Below are positions 47,501-59,500 of a stretch of 64,000 nt of DNA, piece after piece (the stretch's first letter is position 1; every line of letters begins with the position of its first letter). Both the position numbers and the translations under genes were made by a program. Below the pieces are notes generated by a model. The model was not told the origin of the DNA. It saw only the letters and a list, made by a program, of their open reading frames with translations, and ran no database searches. Source of the stretch: Lumbricus rubellus (lineage: Eukaryota; Annelida; Clitellata; Crassiclitellata; Lumbricidae); contig OX243814.1 in assembly GCA_945859605.1 (NCBI GenBank), forward strand, positions 31,021,173 to 31,085,172, written 5' to 3'.

Positions 47501-50500
47501 TATGCCATCCACTGGAGTGCCGCTAGTGATAATTCTTACGGATCACAGTCCAATGGAACTGTGTGGGTGGAGAATCCTGGACGAGGGATATTCCTAAAAG
47601 AAGTGGTTCAAGGACTTCTCGACTCTCAGATTTATCAGTTTAAGGTAGTTGAAAAGTTTTGATAGTCATGTCGCTATTTAGAATATCATTTTAGCAAATC
47701 AGTTGGGATTTTAAAATATGAATCTTTCTACGAACGAACACATCCATCAGTGGGTGCTCCGATTAACTAATGCATAAGATTATTAACCTAAATGTTTGTA
47801 AATGAACCAGATATGTCTTCTTCACTGCAATATTTATTTATCACAAGTATGCTAAAAATGAGTTTAAAGCGCGTTGAGCAATATTTGACAAACTTTAACA
47901 GTGCTTTCCGCAAATTGGTAAATTTTTGTTTTTTGGGAATTTTAACTTAAAATTGTTGCTTTTTTAAACTTGGAACTTGGGAAGTTATTAGTTTATTAAC
48001 AACCTACCAATCTATAAATGGTGAGATGGAATAATGACAATTTGCTATCATTTATTGCTAAACAACAGTTATAAATGTAGTTTGCATGAGCCAAGTAGAG
48101 TTTAAACTGAGCACAGTCCAACTCCATTTAAGCCGAGTCAAGTCTGAGTCCAGAGGCGTTTCCGTTCAAAACTAGTCACTAAAAATCGAGTCCAGGTCTG
48201 AGTCCAAGTCCATCAACAGCAAAATACACTGAAATATACAAATCAATGGCATAGAAAATATATAGCAGCACTATTTATGCAAAAAGAATTGCTAATTTTT
48301 ATTTATCCAAATTACCATTTACATGCAAGCAATGGCAGCTTTGTTCCATAACCTGGCAATAGGAACATCTAGCACTTGTACTGATAGTATGCAGTTGCCC
48401 AAAATTGTTACTCAGAAACCAAGTCAGCGAGAGCACAAATTCGAATACAGGGCTTCGAATTGACGAATTGGACTCCAGGCCCAGGACATAGCGGTCCTAG
48501 TCGAAGTCCATGGAAGATTGATCTGAAGTCGGATTCGAGTTAATTGAGTGCTAGATCACTGCTTTAGTTATTTAATTCCCTCTTTTTGTATTGAAATAAT
48601 GTCTGTTATTAAGGTGTTGGCCTATGACAGTGGGTTGACTGGATACAGTTCAAGTCTTATGTCATCAGCAAAGACCTTCCAGAATCCAGGGCCAGTGCAG
48701 TTGCTAGCTGCAGGAACGGAAAGCCTTCTGCTGTCGTGGATCTCTCCATCCGACAACAGCGTCACAAGATTTACTGTGGAATATGCAGAGGTCATTTGCA
48801 TTTGTAAGAATTCTTTCCAGGTCATTTAGCTATTTTCCGACTTTGCACAGCACTGCAGTATGTTGGTGGAAGCAGTCAAAGGACCTGTATATGCTGAGCT
48901 CATAAAATTTTATCAGTTGAATCTTGATGCATTTTATGGCAGAGATGGTTTCAATCCAGCAAGGAAGCAGTTCCACTTCCATCTGAATACATACTTTATA
49001 AAACGCTTTGTGGTTTACTATTGCAAGTAGTTGTCGGAACCAGGTCATGATATGTACATGCATCTACATGTATGTATATAGGCACTAGGGAGCACGTCTT
49101 GCATACATGTGTAAATGGCCTGCTATATAATTGTTTGTTTGCTTTCTTTTACTTGCTAAGATCAGGTGCTGAATAGGTTTCTCAACTGACTTGAGTAAAC
49201 ATGTTTTATTCCATTGTTGTAATTGCTGGAAGACAAAATTCCTCTCTTATGTAGCCATAGCAAAAGCGCTTTTTAGTAGACAATTTTGAAGAAGCGCTAT
49301 TCAAACTTACTGACTCATTGAATGAATTAACGATTGACTTACCTGTATGTGTTGAACATTACAGGTGAATGAACTCACTGGTGACTTATTTTGGCTGAAG
49401 CATTTGGTTAATGGTCAAATGATTCAGATTTCTGGTCCTAGGATTCAAAGAAATGTGAATATTTCTGGACTGAAGTCGGGTCAAGCGTACGCAGCTAGAG
49501 TTGAAGTCATCTACCAATCTGAACAGCCGTATATTTGGCCAACTGCCAACTTCAGTGTGTTCCATACGCAGTGTAAGCTCTATTTCTTATCATGTCTGGG
49601 TTTGATTTCAGTTTGTTGGCTTCTACATTCAGAATTAATAATCACTTGTCTCAACTATGTCTAACTTTTCAACTAATTGGTTGACCTTTTGATGTTTGTT
49701 TGTATGTGCACTTGTTATAGCGCCCCTTTAAGCTCTCTCTACTCAGAGGCGCTCCCGATGCAGAGTGGACACTGCATCGGAGTTTCACGCCGAAGCGCTG
49801 AGCAATTGTGAGTGAAGAACTTGCCCAAGGTCCTTACGCGGCGAGGTGGATTCGAACCTCGAACCTTCCGGCTCCAAGGCATGATGAGGTTGGTATGATA
49901 GGTGATTGATGTGGTATAGGCATGGCAAACTTGTGTAGAGACATATGCACTAAGGTATTGCTTCTTCTGTATTTGCTTTCTGTGGTAGGTTGTGGTGGTG
50001 ATTGATTTGTTGATTGATGTTGCAGCTCGAAAACCAGGATCTCCAGGAACACCATACATTACTACAAACAATGAGGACACACGTTTCACAATGCATTGGT
50101 CATCACCGACCGACCATTGGTCATTACCTGTGGACAGCTATCAGCTGGTGTGTAGGTCTGTCAACTGTTTCATTTGCTTCATATCATCATCATCAATATC
50201 ATTGGGCTCAATGCCCGTAAGAGTCCGACGCCACTCTCTGTCTGAGTCTGTCTCGTGCCGTGTTGCCCAGCTTCAACCGGTCCGGTCAGCAGGTCTGCTC
50301 CATACCATTAACATCTTGGAGCATCTAGATCACATTGTCCGATTGAAGAGAATCGTGAAAAAGAGGCATGAAGGACAACATGGGTCAATGCCCGTATGTG
50401 TCCCACGCTCTCTCCTCCGACTCTCTCCATCGGCCTGTCCTGACCGACCTGTGCGTGTCTGCTCCACATCATGACACCTTGAAGCATCTGGGTAGCTATG

Positions 50501-53500
50501 TCACTTGTGTCGTGGTTTTGGCGGATTACAATCGTCTTGGTTTTTCACTGCCAGCGTATCGCCACCCATCTGGCAAACCTTCCTCCTTTTGTCCGGGCTT
50601 AGGACCGGCACATTCATTCATTCATTCATTCATTCAGAGCATTTATATAAAAACATTTATACATTTATATAAAGCACAGGGACGTTGTTGGTTCCCTGTG
50701 GCAGAGGATGGATGCAGTTTAACGTCGTGCCCAGGACTCTGCTTCATATAGAATCGTTTAATAAAATATAACTACATTACTAATTGATGCATTACTGGTC
50801 ATGATTTTGTAGAAATCTCTTAATTCCATATAACTAAATGCATATAAGATGATCCACACTCCTGTAATTTTATTATTGTTTATATTACTAAAAAAATTAT
50901 ATTATACTATTGCAGGAGTTTGGATTATCTTATATGAAATTAGTTATTTTGAATTAAGAGATTTCTGCAACATTATCTTGTAACTTTTGAATAGGCAAAT
51001 GAATTTTTGATTTAGATATTGGTCTTTCTTTATTATTGCTAACAGATTATCTCAGCATTATAGCAGCAAATAAGCATGTAGTTAAGGGAAGTCAGTGATT
51101 GTGTAGTATAGAAGCACTGATAGCTCTTGATACATTTTGGAAGAATAGCACTACGGATACATGAATTTACGGTACTTTGTAGGTTCACTCAATATATTTC
51201 TAGGCAAATGAATTTTTTATTTAGATAGGAGTTTCATAAGAGGACTACAGAATACTACATGAAAATGAATTGCACAAATTATATTTCACTTTCAGCCTTC
51301 CCGACCGTGAATGGATTACGTCTGAGGTCTATGTTGGTTATGATTCATTTTGGCGTGTAGACAGTCTGATTGATTCTACTCCGTACTTCTGTCGTGCTAG
51401 AGCGAGGAACCAGTATGGCTGGGGATCATTCAGTAACTGGAGCTCTGTGTTTGTCTATCAGTTACCTTTACCCAGTAAGTTCTGGCAGTCATAATTAAGT
51501 TTTGTTTAGTTTCATGTTGTTTGTATTGACGCGCAACATGTGATGATACTACGATATATAAAATTAAAAAATTAGGAAAATGGAATCAACGTGATTGGTT
51601 GATCCTCTGTGTTAAGTTAAGGTTAGGTCAGTGTTCATGTTTGGCTCTCTAAGATTTCAGTATTACTTAGGCTGGTTTGTTATTATTAAATATTCATTTA
51701 CTAACTGCTTCGACATAATTATGTAGACCATATTTTTCAAGTATTGACATTTGACTTGACAATCTAATTGGAAACCTCTTCTGGTTATTATATGGTTCCC
51801 ATTGCCCATGTGGTTAAATGCTCTTGAATGAACTCGTATATCGGTCTTGCCATGTGGGTCCATATGTGTTGCACACCAGAGCCTATTTATATAGCACGCT
51901 TTATTTTATAGACTTCAATCCTGGTGCAAAGTTATTGGGTAATGGCCTCTTGGTCTATAAATTAATTTTATGGCTCCCTTTGTGGCTAATTATTCAACTG
52001 ACTCATGCTAACAGATGTGAGCACAACATTGGCTTGTAATTATTGATATGGCCCCAAAGACAACTTTAAAATTGTGTTAGAATGAGGTTCTGGTGAAATT
52101 CTTTTTTGTCCATGTTTTTCAGAATTCTGGCATTTTAAAATGTCTGCTTTCAAGATGAAAGAGATTCTCAGCTTCTAATATACACTGTGTCCGGAAAAAA
52201 AGGGACCCATTTTGTAAATATGAAAATAAATACTAAACATTCACCAATTTTTACAATTCAAACAGCATTTTAATCCTGACATATTTGTCTAATATTGGTG
52301 AAAATATAAAAGTTCCAGTCACAATGATGACGTCACAATGACGTCATTTCCATAAAAGTTCATTTAGCCGGCCAGTCATGCATGGTTTCGGTTGGTATAT
52401 TGATTCTTAGTAAGACGGAAATCCATTTAATAGAACCAGGAGTGAAAATAAATGCAGCTCATAACAGGAAGTGTCTGCTCTATAAAAAAAATTGGTGCCT
52501 GATATACGGGAATACTAGGATTAATGAACATTTCAACAAGATGGCGCTCCAGCTAACTGAGCTCGTTAAACCGTTGAACTGTTGACTAAGGAGACTCCGA
52601 ATTTCATTCCTCCTATGATCTTTGGCCAAGGAACGGCCCGAGCTTAAATCCAGTTGATTATAAAATTTGGAGACTATTGCAGGAGATGGTGTACAAGACT
52701 AGTAAAAGAGACATTGAAGAACGTGAGCGAATTGTTAATGCCTGGGAGGATTTTGATAAGCTGGTTATCGATGCTGATGTTGGCTATTAGCGCGACCGTT
52801 TTGAAGCTTGCGTTGGGTTCGAAGGTGAACACTTTGAGCACAAATTGCAGTCTGACATAATTCTGATATAAAAATAAAATTGAACTAACATTTATAATTG
52901 ATAAATAACATCTTAAAACATCTTTAAAATATTGAAAGTTGAGATAATTTTGTGCACTTATCGCTTAAATTTGAATTTTTATGCAAATGACGTTACTATG
53001 ACGTCATCATTGGGACTAGAACGTTTATATTTTCACAATTGTTAGAAAAATATGTTAGGATAAAAACGGTGTTTGAATTGTAAAAATCGATGAATATTTA
53101 CTATTTATTTTTATATTTACAAAATGGGTCCCTTTTTTTCCGGACACAGTGTATAATTTTTAAATTTCAGGTCAGGAGGCCGAATCAGCGATGATGATGA
53201 GACTAATTCTGATTCCAGTACTTGTTCTGCTCTTCGTTGCCTTCATCATTGCTACACTGGTTTTTGGTATTTATCAGGAATGTAGCAAATATCTATAAAT
53301 TTATACGATTTCACGCTACAATAAGATTTTACACGGTTGCAGTATTATTCTTGTATAGTTTTATTTTTCAATATTTGTAAATAAAGTTTCCTTTTGTAAG
53401 TTTCGAAGCCGCTTCTTGTCAGTGAAAACCAGTCAACAGAAATATAAGTTATTCCTTTAGGCAGGAATTTGAGAAATGTATGCTTAAAATTCTTTATAGT

Positions 53501-56500
53501 AAGCTTAATTTTAAAATGAATTCTGACATGATTTGGGGTATAGATTCAAAATTTAATGCAGCTCGATATTATGATCTAATTATTGCAAACCTGGATTATA
53601 ATATTGTATATGATACTGTGCTCAAATTCAAATGCTGCATTAAAAAATGCCAGTGTTTCTAGGCAATTCTGCAGGACTTTTAAGCATTCGTACATTCATT
53701 CATTTTCATTTGAGAGATTTATATAGCACCCCTTCAAGACCATCTACTTGGAACATGGCCTTGAGGACTGTAGGCCCTAAAGTTTACACTGGGGATATTT
53801 CTGTCTATGTGACGTGATAACGGCGTAATTTAATTGATTTACCATATTTAAAACGAGATGATATGAAAGTTTTGAGTGACTTCTGAGTTTTTTTGTTTTT
53901 AGTTTTGTGCAAATTCAAAAGGAGAATTCGTCCGTTGTCAGTGCTTGCATCAAAGGTCAACAACCATCCAACAAATGGTGTCGAGTTCCAATTGCAATCA
54001 TCTGCTGACGACGTTTCTAAGAAATACTACGCTCTTAAGTAGGTGTAAACTACAGCAGGTGTAAACTAAAGTAGGCGTAAACTAAAGTAGGCGTAAACTA
54101 AATTAGGTGTAAACTAAAGTAGGTGTAAACTAAAGTAGGCGTAAACTAAAGTAGGTGTAAACTAAAGTAGGTGTAAACTAAAGCTTGTTTGTTTGTATGT
54201 GCATTTGTTATAGCACCCCTTCAAGCTCTCTACTCAGAGACGCTCTCAACTGCATCGTGGACGCTGCATCGGAGTTTCACGCTGAAGCGCTGAGCAATTG
54301 CAAGTAAAAGACTTGCCCAATGTCTGCTACGCGGCGACGAGGTGGATTCGAACCTGCAACCCTCTGGCTGCAAGGCAATGAACATACCCACTACACCACT
54401 GCGCCCCACAGAAAGTCTCACCTCTTTAAATACTCTTAACCCGACTCTCCTGATCTTCCACCTTCCTATTCTCGACCGAAACGCTACCCACCTTAGCAGC
54501 TACTCTACCACCTCTGATCCTTTAGTAACCAGACTACGACCACCTTCGGACTACTCTTTCAGACAACCCTTCTGACTAGACACAGTGCTCATGAATGAGC
54601 TGATGCCCTGCACATGGCTTTCAAGTGGTGCTTTAGAAATTTGAAGGCTGATTACGTGTATACGAGTGGTTGGATAGTTACGGGTGGGTAAATCGCATGC
54701 TTGCGCAAAATATTACCGTAACTGTTTATTGATGTACAGTATACGGTGCAACTGTTGTTCTCTCAAATTATCCATTTAACCCTTTACCCATTCATTTTTA
54801 AATTTAACACGTTCACCGCCCAGTACGAGTTGATTCGTACTGAATCCAGTCATTTAACATGGCGTGTAGGCGGTGAACGTGTTAAGCCCATTTTCAGCGG
54901 ATATTCTCGGGGCAAACGGGTAAAAGATTAATGCGTTCTAACAGATCTATCTAAGTATTAAACATTCGTTTTTAAGTTTTAGGTATAGTATGAGACAATT
55001 TATTCAGCATTGTATTTGTTATCGGAGAATTTGTTATGTAACTTTTATTTCTTGGTTTTATTTAAACTTTTCAATCTCGTCTTTGTGATTAGCATCGTGC
55101 CAGTATTAGAGGAAGCTTCCTGCACACTGCCGAACTTTTTACGGGATCAAGTGAAGTTTACGAAATTTATCTGTGAGAAGAAGAATGGAGACGTCTTTGA
55201 GGGACTTGCAGATGGTGGTCAGATGCCTGTTATTCTTAGGGTGAGTCAGACTAGATGAAATTACCTCGTGACCCAATTTGCTTTTAGAAATAGCCATTGT
55301 TTTTAACATACTCTGTAAAATCTGTATTGCAGAAAACAGTGTGGCAGTCAGAATTACTGGTTTTTATGTATACATGCTGTGTTATAATTATGAACATGGA
55401 TTAAGCAACTTTGGCATTGTTGCTCCTGTGAAATTCGTGGGATCCTGATGGGTCTAGGCGAATGTCAACAACACTGGCATGAAAAGTAGAATACGAGTTT
55501 GGACTTTGTATCAATTCCCATTGTCCTTCCAACGGTCGAATCAGCTTTTCATGGCTGTCGTACAGATACATTCGACTACTGTAATGACTTCTGATCTTCC
55601 ATTCGTACTATTACTTGTGATCATACTGTGTTCAATTTAGTAGAAATAAAGATTATTCATTCATTCATTCGGACATTTATATAGCGCTCCTATAAGTAAA
55701 AAAAACTGACTCTAGCATGCCCAAAAAGAACAGTTTTAAGTTTAGTAAGGAACGATCGTGGTAGAGTCGAATGGCCTTCCTTTTGAGCTGTGTTCAATTT
55801 AGTAGAAATAAAGATTATTCATTCATTCATTCGGACATTTATATAGCTTTGGGCATGCTAGAGTCAGTTTTTTTTACTTGTAGGAGCGCTATATAAATGT
55901 CCGAATGAATGAATGAATAATCTTTATTTCTACTAAATTGAACACAGCCCAAAAGGAAGGCCATTCGAGACCACCGGACCAACCGCAGAAAAGGCTCGAT
56001 TCTTCATGGTAGCAGTACGAGCAAAAGGAACCAAGATGACTCCCTTATATGTACATAGTATGAATTTCTTTACCAGTAAATGAAAAATAAATTAATAATT
56101 ATAATATATATTGCATGTTTTTAATTCTGATTGTGATTCTATTGCAGACCATAAATGGTGGGGAATTGAGTGAGCAAGACATGGAGGAACGAATGAAAGA
56201 GATTGCTTTCATGAATCGCATGCGACACAGAAATATCGTCAGTATGCTTGGCGTCTGTCTCGTGGGGGAGCCACTGTTGCTCGTCTTTGAATCACCAGAC
56301 GCTGGAGACTTCTTGACATTTCTCCGCGGTTTTCAAACTAACACCCAGGTTAGGAAAACAGCATCCTAATTAGTCCTATAACAACACCACCAGCAGCACC
56401 ATTATCACCAAAACCATCATTAAAACCACCACCACACGCACCACCACCAGCAGCGTGCAGTATTAATTATAATCATCATCATATTCACTATAATCAGTTC

Positions 56501-59500
56501 AATTCATCATTTTGTTGTTGTCGTGAACACTGCAATTACTGTACAGAAGGGTACACCTTAACCCTATAATGCCGGAGGGTATAGGATTTCCCATGCCATT
56601 TACTACCATCTCGGCATTAAAGGGTTAATGAGAACTTATGCAGAAGATAATTCAAAGGAAGTTGGGATTATACGACAGGAAAATCAAAACGCTGGTGCTT
56701 GGAACGATGAATGGCACAAACAAAAGAGGATGACATGACAAAGAATGAGTGGACAATAAAACTGAATGGTGTGGAACATTGCCACAAGAGTTGACATGCA
56801 GAGGCAGCGGTGGAGTCATGTGGCTGATGATTTAGTAAAGTATAATCGTTTTCATTTATGATGTTATTTTGGTCTAAGCAAGTCGTGTTACTGTTTGAAA
56901 AGAAGCTTATTACCATGTAGAATTAGAGTCCCTTTCTGTGAAGCAGGTGGTATTTTTTTTCTAGTGATTCCTCCTGTTGTGTTTTACTCTATGAAAGCTC
57001 CACTGTCTTGTAATTGGAACTGGACTATATAGCTATTTTCAATAGACAATAAAACTAATTTCAGTGCAGCACTGCCACAATTCAGAGGCGTTCGTTCTCT
57101 GTGGTTGGTCCAGCAACCTGGAATTGACTTCCCTTGACTATGTGACACCTCCCAAGCTGTTCTCAATTTCACAAACTGTTGAAGACTTTTTTTCGCTTGA
57201 AGGGTGCTATATATAGTTTGATTGATTGATTGATTGACACTGTTTTGCTTCCTTTCAGCCAATAAGTATTCAGAATCTGTTGAACTTTTGTCTGGATATC
57301 ATCAGTGGGTGTCAATTCTTTGAAGAAAGACATTTAGTTCACAGGTTGTGTCATGGAAATTTCTATCATTTTTCTCGTCAACTAATTAAAGCTTCTAATT
57401 GTGCCGATATGAAAATATTGTTTGCAGAAGTCACAGTAGCAATAATAGATATACTATGGACGTGTTACAATGCTATTCGTCATTATTACCATGATTTCTG
57501 ATATAATACAAAGAAAACATGTCTTGCAAACTGGACTCATCTATAGAAACGTTAAACTGGTTAAGTCGTGACGACGGCTGTAGATATGATTCTTAAAGAT
57601 GGCATTGCAGCAAGTTTATGATAGGGCCTATATACTGGGCTACTGGTCCTAACTAACTTTGTGAACAGTAGCTTTAAAAACTTCTAACAACACTTTACTG
57701 TAATATAATGCAAAGTCTTGCAGTTCTTTTCAATGTACCATGCAGAAGTTGTGTAACATTCATCAGCATTTAAGGGGTCGTCCATAAAGGACGTCCTAAA
57801 AAATGACCTACTTTGGACCCTCCCTCCCATGTTTATCTTTTGTCTGCATTTGGGCCTTACACCCAATTAAATTTAACCTTTAATAGCTGCTCACAAGGAG
57901 CACGGGATCGGGCGGTGTTTTGATATTGCAGAATCCACTAGCCTGGCTATGTGGACTAGTCCATAGATTGATACCTTGTATGCTAGCATATAGACACAAA
58001 GGTTAGAAAAGCTTATGTATTACTGAAGTTTTATTAGAGACAAAGTCTGGCATTTCAGTGTAGATCGAATAGAGGGGACTTGTTGTATTGAAGTGCTTAT
58101 AGAATGAAAAATATGAGCACAATAGAAAAAATAAGATAAAAGGCTACTTGTTTTGCATAGATGGTTTAACTTTTTCAGGGACCTGCGAGCAGAGCACTGC
58201 TTCATATTTTGTCATTCTTCGTCGTATCTCGTCAAGATTGGTGGATTCAGTCTACTAAAAGACATATTATGTGAAAGCAAGACCTGCCTTGAATTTCCTA
58301 GCTATGAAGCATTGCCATTCAGATGGATGTCACCGGAAGCCATGACAGATAACTTTTTCACAAGCATGTCTGATCTATGGTAAGGAAATTATTTAGTCGC
58401 AGAAGACTATCTGCAGTTAGTAGCAGGGCTGAAAGTGAGCCGGGTCGGTCCGGGTTTGAGACCCGGCATCGATTTTCGAGACCTGCTGTTGCCGGGTCTC
58501 AGCCGGGTTGCAAAACAGGCCGTCAGGTGCCAAAAAAATGGTACGATTTTCGGTAATTTTAGCCAAATGACTAATAGGAAAAACGTAGTCAGAAAAATTT
58601 ATGGGCCAAGGGCGTGCTCGTCCGCCAAGTGAGACCCGGCAACTTTTCCAAACCACTTTCAGCCCTGGTTAGTAGTAGGCATGAGCAGCATATATAATCA
58701 ACGTTTATGGTAGGCTTGCAATTAGTAAATTGAGGCAGTTTTAAGTCATTTTAAATAAGTTCCGTTTATTCAGTAACCTGGTTGACAGACCGCAACCGGT
58801 TACACTATACAGTTCTGCAGAATGGAAGATAAAAAATGTGAATTTTTACACACAAAACTGGCATTGTAATAAATAAATAGGTAAAAAAATGGTATGAGTT
58901 TGGAAAATTTTGGGCAAATGACTAAAAAAAGGTCGTCAGAATTATTTTCGGCTCAAAGGCGTCGGCTCGTTCGCCAAAGTCAGACCCAGCAACTTTTTTC
59001 CCAAACTACTCTCAGCCCTGCATAATGTACAAGAACATGATTGTTACTGACTGGTGCAATATTGCCTCAGATCATTGCAATTTGGCTTGATATCAGGTGG
59101 CTACAAGGTGCTATATAAATGTTCTGTATATAAATGTTCATGCATTTCTGTTGTAACTGTAGGGCATTTGGCGTTGTGATGTGGGAGGTTTTCACTTTCG
59201 GTCAGATACCGTATTCAGATAAGATGAACGAAACCGAAATCTTACAGTTTCTGGAGAGCGGAGGCCGACTTGACAAGCCAACGAATTGTCCTGAGAACAT
59301 GTAGGTATCAAACTAAACATTCGAGAATATTAGCTCATCGCTATAATTATAATGGTATAAATCTGGTGAAGAAATTGCATTGGTTGCTTCACAAGTAATC
59401 GTGTAGTGATGAAACCTTCGGGAGTGTTCCATGCATCCTACTTCATCCAATGTATAAAGCATATTTAGATGCTTAGTCGGGAGCGCCTATGAGTAGTTTT

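Noticed and set aside
57280..57501. Kinase exon read through past 57344
   Set aside because: The extra residues after HLVHR come from the intron; the exon at 58179 restores HRDL in frame.
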